Assembly (NCBI RefSeq): GCF_001936575.1
Contig: NZ_MSMP01000007.1
Coordinates: forward strand, 1-64,000
From: Tenacibaculum agarivorans
Lineage (GTDB): Bacteria > Bacteroidota > Bacteroidia > Flavobacteriales > Flavobacteriaceae
Length of the DNA: 64,000 nt
Reading direction: 5' to 3'
Shown here: positions 8,886-18,476 of the stretch, piece by piece
Layout of the letters: every line of letters starts with the position of its first letter
How positions within the stretch are numbered: position 1 is the first letter of the stretch
Position numbers and translations under genes: made by a program
Notes under the pieces: model-generated
The model's database searches: none
Told to the model about the DNA's origin: nothing
The model's input: only the letters and a program-made list of their open reading frames with translations

Positions 8886-9929
8886 TCAATTATTAAATCT
8901 ATTGATGTCTATTTCAGGATCTAATTTCTCTCCCTTTTCTAGGTGATTAAATAAGTTTTGAGCTACAGTTGGTGCAATCATAACACCTCGTGTTCCTAAT
9001 CCGTTTAAAACAGCTAATTCATTGTGTTTTGGATGAATTCCAACTAATGGTCTCCTATCTTTAACAGTTGGACGTATTCCTGCTGTATGATCTATGATAG
9101 TAAATGGAACTGTAATTGTTTTCTTTAATTTATCTATCAGTTCTAGTTTTCCTTCCTCTGTTGGTGATAATGTTTTATCTGTCCAATTAAAAGTTGCCCC
9201 AACTTTATAGGTATCATTCCCTAAAGGAAGTACAAAAACAGCAGACTTTACTAAAAAATCTATATTTAATTCTGGTGCATGGATTGTAATGATTTCTCCT
9301 TTGGTTCCATTTAATGGTAGTTCAGTAAAGAACGGATTCTTTTTTAATCCAAAGCCTTCACAAAACACGATTTTGGATGCTTTAATGTTTTTATATGCAA
9401 GTTTACTCTCAGTAAGTTCTAGTGCATCATAAGTAAATGATTCTGATATTAAACGATTAGTCTTAATTAGAAACTGTCTATACTCAGAGATTAAATCTTT
9501 AGTATCTATTCTTCCTGTACCTTTTAATTCTCCAAAACCAAAATCACCAATTATACCTTTAATCTTTCCTTTTGATATTTCTGACTTCATATACTTAGAC
9601 AAATTCGGTTTGTCTAACGCAGCATACCAATTGTTTTGATCTCCAATAGAATTGAATACTTTTTTAGCCGTAAATTTAGTATCAAAGTCTTTTCCTAAGC
9701 TTTCTCCTATTTTATCATAAAAAGGCATGGCAAATTCAAGTTGTTCATGCCCATTCCATACCGGAGTAAATCGTTTTAAAATAACCGGATTATATGTTCC
9801 ACTAGCAACACTAGAGGAGTTTTGAGAATTATCTTCAAACACAACAAAGCTTTTGTTATGTTCTATTAATTGTTCCACAAATGCTAAACCTGCTAGTCCT
9901 AATCCAACAACGATGTAATCAACTTTCAT
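8886..9929 (-). CDS. FAD-dependent oxidoreductase (DAO family)
   Basis: Flavoenzyme of 347 residues. The N-terminal DYIVVGLGLAG segment is a Rossmann GxGxxG dinucleotide-binding motif, followed by an acidic residue after strand 2 (VFED). The C-terminal part shows GIRPTVKDRRPLVG and NGLGTRGVMIAP, typical of D-amino-acid oxidase/MnmC-type oxidoreductases that bind FAD. No fused methyltransferase domain is present, so it is not a full MnmC. The substrate is unknown. It lies just downstream of the gld operon on the same strand but is separated from it by a strong terminator, and it has its own -7 box only four bases before the ATG. Confidence 0.87.
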   Translation of the reverse strand: MKVDYIVVGLGLAGLAFVEQLIEHNKSFVVFEDNSQNSSSVASGTYNPVILKRFTPVWNGHEQLEFAMPFYDKIGESLGKDFDTKFTAKKVFNSIGDQNNWYAALDKPNLSKYMKSEISKGKIKGIIGDFGFGELKGTGRIDTKDLISEYRQFLIKTNRLISESFTYDALELTESKLAYKNIKASKIVFCEGFGLKKNPFFTELPLNGTKGEIITIHAPELNIDFLVKSAVFVLPLGNDTYKVGATFNWTDKTLSPTEEGKLELIDKLKKTITVPFTIIDHTAGIRPTVKDRRPLVGIHPKHNELAVLNGLGTRGVMIAPTVAQNLFNHLEKGEKLDPEIDINRFNN

Positions 9930-9933
9930 ATAT

Positions 9934-9941
9934 CAAAAGTA
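9934..9941 (-). promoter_or_regulatory. -7 box immediately before the FAD oxidoreductase gene
   Basis: TACTTTTG on the minus strand matches TAnnTTTG and ends four bases before the ATG. If used, the transcript would begin at or next to the start codon. No TTG -33 element was found at the usual distance, so the call is weak. Confidence 0.35.
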
Positions 9942-9953
9942 CTATATATTCAT

Positions 9954-9982
9954 AAAAAAAGCGTTCTGAAAATTCAGAACGC
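9954..9982 (-). terminator. Terminator of the gld operon
   Basis: Inverted repeat with 9 to 10 paired bases (9961-9970 with 9973-9982) preceded on the plus strand by seven A, which read as a T-run on the minus strand. It lies 24 bases after the gldN stop codon. Confidence 0.85.
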
Positions 9983-10006
9983 TTTTATTTATAATTTTAA
10001 ATAGAA

Positions 10007-10882
10007 TTAGTAATTCCACATATCCATTTCACGGTTACGAACTCCTTCTTTAATTCTATCAGCTTCTAACAATTGGAATAAAGAATTTCCACGGATATAG
10101 TCACTAATTTGTCTGTCTCCGTATAAGTTTTCTTCTTTCACTATAGTAGAGTTAAAACGTCTTGCATTTAACAAGTTATCGTAAGAAATTGGGTGTGCTG
10201 AATTTTTAGGATTAAACACCTTAGATTCATGAAGAACCTCTCGTGCATCTGGGAAGAATACCCAGAATAACTCGTAGATTTCATCATCCTCCACTTCATC
10301 AACTCCCATAACTTGAACATCAGGTCCCATTGGAGCTAATGCTAACATTCTATATTTTAACTCTCCTTGACGCTTATCAAAATACCAAATTCCTTTAATT
10401 AGGTATCCTTTGATATCCTGAGCTTGTACATAGTAAGTATCCGTATATCCACCTTCTTCTTCACCTCCATCAACTTCTCTTACGTTTACAGTTTTCTCCT
10501 CAATTTCTTTCATACTAATTCTAGTAGTGAAATAAGAATCGTTGTACACCTCTTTGATTCTCCCTGTTTTAATTCCTTTTAACAAGGTATCAAATAACGA
10601 ACGTCTTAGGTTAGAAGTACTAGTAGTATCAATTGGATAATAGTACGGTAAGTTAATTTTTTGGTTTAAATCTACGAACTCCCATACCACTTTAGACCAT
10701 AGGACATCTCTATCACTAATGTATCCATAAGGTAATGGTTTGTCGTTATCAGAGTCTATTTGTTCCTGAGTTTTAACACCAATCGCCTCTACTGTTTTAG
10801 CATTTAATAGATTGGCTTGTGCAAAAGTTGCACTAGTTATAGTTAATGCTATAATTACCAAATTAAAACGCTTCCAATTCAT
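10007..10882 (-). CDS. gldN: GldN, T9SS ring-associated protein
   Basis: Periplasmic protein of the type IX secretion system, 291 residues with a signal peptide ending near TFAQA. Internal segments such as YGYISDRDVLWSKVVWEFVDLNQKINLPYY-like text (about 52-80) and the acidic stretch near 140 are characteristic of GldN. With GldK it forms the ring under the outer membrane that couples to GldM. The gene is the last of gldKLMN, 21 bases after gldM, and is followed by a terminator, so the four genes form one operon. Confidence 0.96.
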   Translation of the reverse strand: MNWKRFNLVIIALTITSATFAQANLLNAKTVEAIGVKTQEQIDSDNDKPLPYGYISDRDVLWSKVVWEFVDLNQKINLPYYYPIDTTSTSNLRRSLFDTLLKGIKTGRIKEVYNDSYFTTRISMKEIEEKTVNVREVDGGEEEGGYTDTYYVQAQDIKGYLIKGIWYFDKRQGELKYRMLALAPMGPDVQVMGVDEVEDDEIYELFWVFFPDAREVLHESKVFNPKNSAHPISYDNLLNARRFNSTIVKEENLYGDRQISDYIRGNSLFQLLEADRIKEGVRNREMDMWNY

Positions 10883-10903
10883 ACTATTTAATTTTAATTA
10901 TTT

Positions 10904-12436
10904 TTAGTTTGAAACTTTAATACCAACTCCAACTACTTTTTTAACTTTTGCACCAGATCCGGCTACAGTTGCATTGATATCAAAAATGTTTATTACGTCT
11001 CCTCTACGAGCTTTAGCAATTGCTTTTTTAGCTCTTGAAGACATACGAGTTCCTGTTACTGGTACTGCTGGTTGTCCAGGTACTTTTACTTTAAAACTCG
11101 ATACTTTTAATGTTAAATCAAATAAGAAATCAGGTAATCCTGCACCAATAGTAGTTTTACCGATACTATTTTTAGGCATAGAAATAGTACCATACTGTCC
11201 TCTAATCATACCTACGGCTGGTGGAATATCTTTAATTCTAAACTTCTTATTTGAACTTACTTTCTTACCATCTGGTAATGTACCAGTTACACGAATAGTT
11301 ACTTCATTTCCTTTACCAGGAGTCATTACATAACTATCTCCTTTCTTTCTTCTTAAACCTGCAGCTGAAGCAGATACTTTGTTAGAAGGTACACCAGGCA
11401 TCGAAATCGTCATTGGATTTTGTAAACCACGGTATACTGCATTCATTTTATCTGCAGAAATTACAGCTTCATTTGGTCTTGGAATTACAGAATAACCTCC
11501 TGTGATAGGAATCTCTACTAAAGAATCGTTTTCTTTAAAGAAAAATGTTCCTTTAAGTTCACGGTCTCCAACACTACCTGCTGGTCCATCAATGATAACC
11601 TGACCTGCTTTAATTTTATCTTCTGGCCAATCTTTACCATTTATTTCTACTTTTTCGGCCTTTAAGTTAGGATCATTTCTACCTAACACAATTTTACCAG
11701 ATAATTTTTCTCCCGGATAGTATGCATTCTTTTGAAATACTACCATTGCCTCATAATTCTTCAAAGATACTGCACTCTCTAATTCACCTTGTAATAATTT
11801 TGATAGTGCATCAGTTTCCGTAGTTTTAATATCTGCTTGAATTTGAGTAAGTTTTGTCAATGATGCAATTAATGGAAAACCTTCATAATTATAATTTAAC
11901 CAGTTTAATTGTGCACCATCTTTATTCTTAACCGGATCTGTACTGAATCGAGATGATATAACACCTGCCAATTCCGTTTCTCCTAATACATTTAAAGCTG
12001 ACTTTCTGAATTCATCCATTTTAGATACAAACTCTTTACCTTCAGGAGTAATTGTACCACTTACAAAAAATAACTCGTCTAAAGTTTTAGACTTATCCAT
12101 AGTTTCGTAATCTTTCTTATCTTTTAGATCCGAAGTTATTTTAGTTTTTAAATCCTCGATGTATGTATAGAACTCATCTGCTTCTATTTTTAACGTATCT
12201 GTTTTTCCTTTAGCTGCACCATACTGCTTTTCTTGCTCTTGTGCTTTCCTTGCTAAATTTTCGTACGCTTTTAAATTTTGCTCAGTTGCTCTTGTGTTAG
12301 CATCTGTTAACTTTTCGTTCATTAGACCGAAAGCTGATAATACCTCCTTACTCATATTCATTGCTAACATTGCAATGAAGATCAGATACATAAGGTTAAT
12401 CATCTTCTGCCTTGGAGATTGTTTTCCGCCTGCCAT
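10904..12436 (-). CDS. gldM: GldM, T9SS motor shaft protein
   Basis: Motor protein of the type IX secretion system, 510 residues, close to the usual length. The short cytoplasmic N-terminus carries the conserved R9 that is known in the family to pair with a GldL glutamate; a single membrane helix (about 13-35) follows and then four periplasmic beta domains. The C-terminal domain contacts the GldK-GldN ring. Together with GldL it converts the proton gradient into motion for secretion and gliding. It lies between gldL (34-base gap) and gldN (21-base gap). Confidence 0.97.
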   Translation of the reverse strand: MAGGKQSPRQKMINLMYLIFIAMLAMNMSKEVLSAFGLMNEKLTDANTRATEQNLKAYENLARKAQEQEKQYGAAKGKTDTLKIEADEFYTYIEDLKTKITSDLKDKKDYETMDKSKTLDELFFVSGTITPEGKEFVSKMDEFRKSALNVLGETELAGVISSRFSTDPVKNKDGAQLNWLNYNYEGFPLIASLTKLTQIQADIKTTETDALSKLLQGELESAVSLKNYEAMVVFQKNAYYPGEKLSGKIVLGRNDPNLKAEKVEINGKDWPEDKIKAGQVIIDGPAGSVGDRELKGTFFFKENDSLVEIPITGGYSVIPRPNEAVISADKMNAVYRGLQNPMTISMPGVPSNKVSASAAGLRRKKGDSYVMTPGKGNEVTIRVTGTLPDGKKVSSNKKFRIKDIPPAVGMIRGQYGTISMPKNSIGKTTIGAGLPDFLFDLTLKVSSFKVKVPGQPAVPVTGTRMSSRAKKAIAKARRGDVINIFDINATVAGSGAKVKKVVGVGIKVSN

Positions 12437-12470
12437 AATTTAAATTAGTTTATTTAAAAAGTTAATTAAA

Positions 12471-13127
12471 TTATTTAGTTGCCATTGCAGAAAGCATACC
12501 TCCATATACTCCATTTAATGAAGATAAATTTGTTGCTAATGATTGCATTTGCTCTTGTAAACGTTGGCTATTTTCAACCATTGCAGAATTTAATTCTGAT
12601 TGTCTAGAAGCATTTTCTACTTGTGTTTGGTATAAGCTATTTAAAGACGCCATTTGAGAAGCCGCTTTAGACATTTGCTCATTATAATTATTAGTAGCTG
12701 AGATAGACTGAGATGCAGAAGCTAATGGCTCTACTGCTCCTTGGAAATCTTTAATACTGCTTCCTAATCTAGATACTAATTGTGCATCTAACTTTGCTTC
12801 TTTTAAAATATCGTCTAACTTCTTAGATAATAAAGATTGTGCTTCTTCTGGAGTAGCTTCTTTTTTATCCTTCTTTCTTCCTGAAGGAGAACCGTCAGCT
12901 AATTCAGGGTAAACTTTAGTCCAATCTAACTCATCTTCTACTGGCTCGAATGCAGATAATGCGAATACAACAGCTTCTACAGCCATACCTAACGTAAGCA
13001 TTACTCCACCGGTTAAAGGACCAATTTTAAAGTGCATAATTTTAAATAATGCTCCTAAAATTACTACTGCAGCTCCTAAACCATAAGCCATATTAAACAA
13101 TTTCTTCGTCGATTTTGATTGTGCCAT
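12471..13127 (-). CDS. gldL: GldL, T9SS proton-driven motor subunit
   Basis: Inner-membrane motor subunit of 218 residues. Two helices (about 12-33 and 36-59) hold the polar residues that the family uses for proton coupling: K29 and H32 in helix 1, E51 in helix 2 and E61 just after it, matching K27, H30, E49 and E59 described in Flavobacterium johnsoniae with an offset of two. The long cytoplasmic tail has a predicted coiled region rich in Ser/Gln. It forms a pentamer around the GldM helices. Position between gldK and gldM is the conserved order. Confidence 0.97.
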   Translation of the reverse strand: MAQSKSTKKLFNMAYGLGAAVVILGALFKIMHFKIGPLTGGVMLTLGMAVEAVVFALSAFEPVEDELDWTKVYPELADGSPSGRKKDKKEATPEEAQSLLSKKLDDILKEAKLDAQLVSRLGSSIKDFQGAVEPLASASQSISATNNYNEQMSKAASQMASLNSLYQTQVENASRQSELNSAMVENSQRLQEQMQSLATNLSSLNGVYGGMLSAMATK

Positions 13128-13184
13128 AATTTTGATTTTTAATTAATTAGGGATATATATGTTTGTGTTTATAAACTATTTTAG

Positions 13185-14555
13185 TTATTGCTTTTTTGTT
13201 CCTAGATAATCTTGTACTGTTCTGAAACCGATATAACTTCTTGCTGTATCTGCATATTCCCAGTCACGAGAACCTACTTCTAAGAAATAAGCAACGTCTT
13301 TCCAAGAACCACCACGTACAATTTTACGGTGATTAATTCTATTTTCTACGTTTGGATTCATTGTTGATCCCATGTAGTAAGACATTTGATTATAAGCTGT
13401 GTTTGTCCACTCTGATACATTACCTGCCATATTATATAATCCAAATCCATTAGGATTATATGATATTGCTTCTACTGTATATAAAGCACCATCTGCTGCA
13501 TAATCTCCACGTACTGGCTTAAAGTTTGCTAAGAAACATCCTCTATCACTTGTAGTAGAAGGCCCTCCCCAAGGGTATTTAGCGAAGTCTAATCCTCCAC
13601 GAGCTGCATACTCCCATTCTGCCTCAGTAGGTAATCTGAATGAAGGAACTAAACCTAAACTCTTTTTTGATAATTGATATGAATTCTTGTTTTTAGTTCT
13701 CCAGTGGCAAAAAGCTCTAGCTTGGTGCCAGCTTATTCCAACTACTGGATAATTTTCAAATGCTTTGTGTGCAAAATACTCTTGGTGCATTGGATCATTA
13801 TAAGAGTAGTTAAAATCTTTAATCCAAACTGTAGTATCAGGATATATATTTAATGTTTCGTCTTTTAAGAAGTCTTTTCTGTTTTTTCCAGTTCTTGCAG
13901 CTTCTTCATTATCAAACCAGAAGTATCTGTATTCTAAAAGTTTTGTATTAAAACTTCTAATACCATTTAATGCTTCATCTTTTTTAATGTATAATGAATC
14001 CATTACCTCTACATAGTTTTCATCTGGATAATCTTCTCTGTTCCAAACTAATTCTTCTTCCCAACTTAATGGTTTTATCGAATCTATTCCTTCACCTATT
14101 TCGTAGTAATTTTCTCTCATATACTTTTGATATGGAGATTCGTTTACTGTATCTTTAGAAGCAAAAGCATATAATTGGATTCCTTCAGGCTTTTTTCCAT
14201 CTCCTGCAGTTTCGTCATCTGCAGCAAATTCTGCTTGGTATGCTAATTTTGTTCTTACTACAGAGTCTCTCACCCAATTCACAAATTGTTTGTATTCACT
14301 ATTTGTGATTTCTGTTTCGTCCATGTAGAAAGGTTGTACTGTAACTGTTCTTGTAGGAGCATTCATAGCACCTAAAGGATCTTCGTCTTGTTTACCCATA
14401 GTAAATGACCCACCTTTGATAAAAACCATTCCATAAGGTTTTTCAGCAAACCATTTTCTCTTAGATTTTACACCTACAAGCTCTCCTCTATCATTGTTAG
14501 AACCACAACTGTATAGAACTACTAATATTAGGGCAAATAGTGCTACTTTCTTCAT
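13185..14555 (-). CDS. gldK: GldK, T9SS ring lipoprotein
   Basis: Outer-membrane lipoprotein of 456 residues. The signal ends in the lipobox LYSC (C17). The rest is a formylglycine-generating-enzyme (SUMF1)-like fold: FIKGGSFTMG near the start, then FRLPTEAEWEYAARGG, GLYNMAGNVSEW and IVRGGSW in the second half. In GldK the fold is structural, not enzymatic; it builds the periplasmic ring with GldN. It is the first gene of the operon, 57 bases ahead of gldL, with a -7 box 75 bases upstream. Confidence 0.96.
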   Translation of the reverse strand: MKKVALFALILVVLYSCGSNNDRGELVGVKSKRKWFAEKPYGMVFIKGGSFTMGKQDEDPLGAMNAPTRTVTVQPFYMDETEITNSEYKQFVNWVRDSVVRTKLAYQAEFAADDETAGDGKKPEGIQLYAFASKDTVNESPYQKYMRENYYEIGEGIDSIKPLSWEEELVWNREDYPDENYVEVMDSLYIKKDEALNGIRSFNTKLLEYRYFWFDNEEAARTGKNRKDFLKDETLNIYPDTTVWIKDFNYSYNDPMHQEYFAHKAFENYPVVGISWHQARAFCHWRTKNKNSYQLSKKSLGLVPSFRLPTEAEWEYAARGGLDFAKYPWGGPSTTSDRGCFLANFKPVRGDYAADGALYTVEAISYNPNGFGLYNMAGNVSEWTNTAYNQMSYYMGSTMNPNVENRINHRKIVRGGSWKDVAYFLEVGSRDWEYADTARSYIGFRTVQDYLGTKKQ

Positions 14556-14630
14556 ATTTTTTTTATTAAAGAGTTTGTAACTTTTTTTAAACTATATTTT
14601 TTATTCAACATTTTACTTAATCAAGAAACA

Positions 14631-14638
14631 CAAATATA
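14631..14638 (-). promoter_or_regulatory. gldK: Candidate -7 box of the gld operon
   Basis: TATATTTG on the minus strand fits TAnnTTTG, in the 89-base gap between the arginase-like gene and gldK. The implied leader is about 70 bases. No TTG -33 element is visible at 17-23 bases, so activator dependence or read-through from topA is possible. Confidence 0.45.
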
Positions 14639-14644
14639 ACTTTT

Positions 14645-15805
14645 TTATGTAAGTTTTTGTTGTGCTTTATACCATCTTTCAGGAATTTTTTGCTCTGTGG
14701 CCTTAATATAATCTTGATATGCACATGGTATTAACGCATGTCTTTGATATTTATTATCTGTAATTAGATTAATCTCCATCCACCAACGCCCACTTTTATC
14801 ACTTTTATAGAAATTAATTGGATCATCATCTTCTAAAATCACACTAAATTTCTCATAATTTTTTTTGCAACAATACGGATAATCTTTTGCTCTAAAATTT
14901 ACTCCTTCGACGAAATACCAAATTGCTTGGGCAATTAAACTAGATGTTTGGTTATTATCATCAAAACTGTCGTTATATTCATAGATACCAAAAGAACTCA
15001 CTTTGTCACTTATTCCTGCATATCTTGCAATTGCACAAAGCTCTTCTCCATAAAATCCATTAGGATTTGCGTTTTTATTTGCTGGAGCATCACTTTGACG
15101 GACACTACCTATATCAACACTAACTATATCTGCATCTCTTAATATTGGCTCTACCAAGCTTAAGTTTTTAACCTCACCTAATCTATATGCATCAAAATAT
15201 AGATTTTGAAGTAAATTAATTTCTTCTTGTGAATTAAAATAAGTTTGATATCCAATATTACTATAATTGAAAAGGTTATTAGGCTCTTCCATTATAATTT
15301 TACTTAAATAGGTTTGAGAATTTAATTCTTCTTCTAGAGTACCTAAATCGAAATGGCTATCAACTACAGATAAGTTAATTGTTTGTTCTAGCTTATCATA
15401 TGCCCTGTAATTTGCATATGTAACATCTTGTCCACCTCCTATGATTACTACAACAATATTTTCTTTTACTAAAGAATATACTACTTCAGAAACTGCAAAA
15501 TAAGTATCTTCTATAGTATTCCCTTTTTCTATATTTCCAATATCTGCAACTTTCAAGCTCCAATCTCCAGGAAATAATTTATAAAAATTTTGTCTGATTT
15601 TTGACAGATCTTGTCCGCAACCTAAATTGCCTTCTGACCTTCTATCTTCTTTAACCCCTAATAATGCCACACTAACATCTTGCAAATCGGGAAACCCGTT
15701 TTGAGTAGTATGGATTAATATGTTGTTTCCTAAAGAATTTGGTGATTGCAACACAGAGTGGGCATACACTTTTTCATCTATAGGAGATAAAAAATCAGTG
15801 TTCAT
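14645..15805 (-). CDS. Arginase/formimidoylglutamase-fold protein with lost metal ligands
   Basis: A 386-residue protein of the ureohydrolase (arginase, agmatinase, formimidoylglutamase) fold. The three metal motifs can be found but are changed: the usual GGDH is GGGQD (123-127), with Q126 where histidine should bind manganese; DSHFD (149-153) keeps its ligands; and the usual SxDxD is SVDIG (229-233), with D231 kept and G233 replacing the second aspartate. Two of six family ligands are thus missing, so normal hydrolase activity is doubtful. Databases probably label such proteins formimidoylglutamase. It lies 38 bases after topA and just before gldK, an arrangement I believe is common in Flavobacteriaceae. 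Confidence 0.8.
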   Translation of the reverse strand: MNTDFLSPIDEKVYAHSVLQSPNSLGNNILIHTTQNGFPDLQDVSVALLGVKEDRRSEGNLGCGQDLSKIRQNFYKLFPGDWSLKVADIGNIEKGNTIEDTYFAVSEVVYSLVKENIVVVIIGGGQDVTYANYRAYDKLEQTINLSVVDSHFDLGTLEEELNSQTYLSKIIMEEPNNLFNYSNIGYQTYFNSQEEINLLQNLYFDAYRLGEVKNLSLVEPILRDADIVSVDIGSVRQSDAPANKNANPNGFYGEELCAIARYAGISDKVSSFGIYEYNDSFDDNNQTSSLIAQAIWYFVEGVNFRAKDYPYCCKKNYEKFSVILEDDDPINFYKSDKSGRWWMEINLITDNKYQRHALIPCAYQDYIKATEQKIPERWYKAQQKLT

Positions 15806-15843
15806 TACTATGGGGATTAGTGAATGCGGGGCAATATATAAAT

Positions 15844-18327
15844 TTATTTTTTCCTAGAAGTGCTTCTAGTTGTTTTTTTAGTTGTTTTTTTCGAATCCAT
15901 TAATTTCACCGCTTCTTCCTTAGTAAATTTGTCGATTTCTGTTGTTTTAGGAAGTTCTATTTTAGTTTTACCTTTAATAACATTGAACCTTCCCCATCTT
16001 GCTTTTTCTACTCTAATCCCAACATCTTCCCAGTTGTGAATTAGCTTTTCTCTTTCCTTCTTCTTTTTATCTTCAATAAGTTCTTCTAGATCCGACTGTG
16101 TTAAGTTATCGAAATCATATTTCTTATTGACATTTATAAATATTGAATTCCATTTTATAAAAGGACCGAATCTACCTACTCCTTTTTGTATGGGCATTCC
16201 TTCATAATGTCCAATTGGAGCATCCGCTTTTCTTTTAGCCTCAATCAACTCAATTGCTCTGTCCATATCTACCGACATTGGATTTTCATCCTTATCTAAA
16301 GAAACATATTTTCCATCAAACTTAATATATGGCCCAAAACGTCCGTTTGCCACTATTACTTCTTTTGCTTCATACTCTCCTAAAGTTTTCGGCAGCTTAA
16401 ATAAGTCCATTGCCTCTTCATAAGTAATCGAACTCATAGACTGATCTGCTTGTAAACTAGCAAATTTAGGTTTTTCTTCATCTGTAGCTTCTCCAATTTG
16501 TACCATAGCTCCAAATCTTCCTAAACGTACATATACATTCTTACCTGAATCTGGATCTACACCTAACAATCGTTGTCCACTTGCTCTCTCTGCATTTTCA
16601 GCCACATCTTTAACTGTAGGATGAAAATCTTGATAAAATTCTTTAATTACAGATGTCCAATTCTCTTTTCCTCCTGCAATATTATCGAAATCAGTTTCAA
16701 CTTTAGCCGTAAACCCATAATCTAAAATACTAGAGAAATTAGCAACCAAGAAATCATTTACAATATTACCTATATCAGTAGGCATCATCTTTCCTTTATC
16801 AGCTCCTACTTTTTCTGTTAAAGTTTGCTCTTTAATTTGATCGTTCTTTAGTACAATCTGCACATATGATCTTTCTGTTCCTTCCGCAGTACCTTTTTCA
16901 ACATAACCTCTCCTCTGTACTGTTGATATAGTTGGCGCATAGGTAGAAGGACGACCAATACCTAATTCTTCTAAGTGTTTCACTAATGATGCTTCAGTAT
17001 ATCTAGCTGGAGGCCTTGTGTACCTTTCTGTAGTATTGATATATTCATTATCCAAGCCTTCGCCTACTTTCATCTTAGGTAGCATTCCTGCTTGCTCTTC
17101 TTCTTCATTATCTGTTCCTTCTAAATATACTTTAAGGAAACCTTCAAAAGTAATTACCTCTCCGTTAGCGGTAAATATTTTATCGTTTTTATTATTAGAT
17201 ATTTTAACATTGGTTCTCTCTAACTGAGCATCGCTCATTTGAGAAGCAATAGTTCTTTTCCATATTAAACTATATAACCTATCCTGATCATAATCTACAC
17301 TAACCGTATGTTGTGTCATATTTGTAGGACGAATAGCTTCGTGCGCTTCTTGAGCCCCTTTAGATTTTGTTGAAAAACTTCTAGGTTTACTATATGACTC
17401 TCCGTAAGAATCTTTAATTTCTTGAGCAGCTGCATTTACAGCTTCAGATGATAGATTTACACTATCCGTTCTCATATAGGTAATTAACCCCGCTTCATAT
17501 AAACGTTGGGCCATTAACATGGTTTTAGCTACAGGGAATCCTAATTTACGAGAAGCTTCCTGTTGTAAAGTTGATGTTGTAAATGGTGCTGCTGGTGATT
17601 TTTTAGCTGGCTTAGTTTGTAGATCTGAAACAGCAAACTCAGCTGCTATACACGAGTTTAAAAATGCTTCCGCTTCTTCTTTAGTTGAAAAGTTTTTCGG
17701 CAGTTTTGCTTTAAACTTTTTACCATCTGCGTTAATAAATTCTGCGTCTACTCTATATGAAGCAACAGGCTTAAAACCTTCTATATCACGCTCACGTTCT
17801 ACAATTAAACGAACAGCAACCGATTGCACTCTACCCGCTGACAAACCAGCTTTCACCTTTCTCCATAATACAGGAGAAAGCTCATAACCTACTATTCTAT
17901 CTAAAACTCTTCTTGCTTGTTGCGCATCTACCAAGTCATAATTAATAGTTCTTGGATTTTCTATGGCTTTTAAAATTGCGTTCTTAGTAATTGAATTAAA
18001 AACAATACGTTTTGTATTCTCTTTATTTAATTTTAGTTGTTCTGCTAAATGCCAAGCAATCGCCTCTCCTTCACGATCTTCATCGGATGCTAACCAAACC
18101 ATTTCTGCCTTCTTCGCTAAATCTTTCAATTTTTTAACTACTGATTTCTTATCGGAAGAAACAATATATTTGGGTTTAAAATCTCCGTCTACATTAACAC
18201 CTAATTCCTTCGATGGTAAATCTGCGATATGACCATAACTCGACTCTACTTGAAAATCTTTACCTAAAAATTTCTCTATCGTTTTTGCCTTAGCAGGTGA
18301 CTCTACAATTACTAAATTCTTCGCCAT
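15844..18327 (-). CDS. topA: DNA topoisomerase I
   Basis: Type IA topoisomerase of 827 residues that relaxes negative supercoils. The TOPRIM domain has E9 and the SDEDREGEA motif (81-89); the catalytic tyrosine is Y284 in ITYMRTDS. The C-terminal third has no zinc-finger cysteines; instead it carries several GRFG-type repeats (near 632, 711 and 764) of the Toprim_Crpt kind, then a Lys/Thr/Ser/Arg-rich tail that should bind DNA. Length and order are normal. It is divergent from miaB across a 201-base gap and precedes the arginase-like gene by 38 bases. Confidence 0.97.
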   Translation of the reverse strand: MAKNLVIVESPAKAKTIEKFLGKDFQVESSYGHIADLPSKELGVNVDGDFKPKYIVSSDKKSVVKKLKDLAKKAEMVWLASDEDREGEAIAWHLAEQLKLNKENTKRIVFNSITKNAILKAIENPRTINYDLVDAQQARRVLDRIVGYELSPVLWRKVKAGLSAGRVQSVAVRLIVERERDIEGFKPVASYRVDAEFINADGKKFKAKLPKNFSTKEEAEAFLNSCIAAEFAVSDLQTKPAKKSPAAPFTTSTLQQEASRKLGFPVAKTMLMAQRLYEAGLITYMRTDSVNLSSEAVNAAAQEIKDSYGESYSKPRSFSTKSKGAQEAHEAIRPTNMTQHTVSVDYDQDRLYSLIWKRTIASQMSDAQLERTNVKISNNKNDKIFTANGEVITFEGFLKVYLEGTDNEEEEQAGMLPKMKVGEGLDNEYINTTERYTRPPARYTEASLVKHLEELGIGRPSTYAPTISTVQRRGYVEKGTAEGTERSYVQIVLKNDQIKEQTLTEKVGADKGKMMPTDIGNIVNDFLVANFSSILDYGFTAKVETDFDNIAGGKENWTSVIKEFYQDFHPTVKDVAENAERASGQRLLGVDPDSGKNVYVRLGRFGAMVQIGEATDEEKPKFASLQADQSMSSITYEEAMDLFKLPKTLGEYEAKEVIVANGRFGPYIKFDGKYVSLDKDENPMSVDMDRAIELIEAKRKADAPIGHYEGMPIQKGVGRFGPFIKWNSIFINVNKKYDFDNLTQSDLEELIEDKKKKEREKLIHNWEDVGIRVEKARWGRFNVIKGKTKIELPKTTEIDKFTKEEAVKLMDSKKTTKKTTRSTSRKK

Positions 18328-18379
18328 GTATCTTTTTTATCTGGTTTTTGACACCATTTTAATAGCATCTCTTACTATG

Positions 18380-18387
18380 CAAAAGTA
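18380..18387 (-). promoter_or_regulatory. topA: Candidate -7 box of topA
   Basis: TACTTTTG on the minus strand fits TAnnTTTG, 52 bases before the topA ATG. No TTG was found at the expected -33 distance. Confidence 0.4.
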
Positions 18388-18461
18388 TATAGTTTTTTTT
18401 TATTTAAAATTGTTTTGCAAGAATTAACGCTAATTTAAATTAGATTACATGATTATTTTTG

Positions 18462-18476
18462 ATGACAATTTGTCAT
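18462..18476. promoter_or_regulatory. Perfect palindrome over the miaB -33 element
   Basis: ATGACAA and TTGTCAT (7 bases each) flank a single central T. The palindrome covers the TTTG taken as the miaB -33 element (18469-18472), the place where a repressor would block polymerase. No regulator is assigned. Confidence 0.45.
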
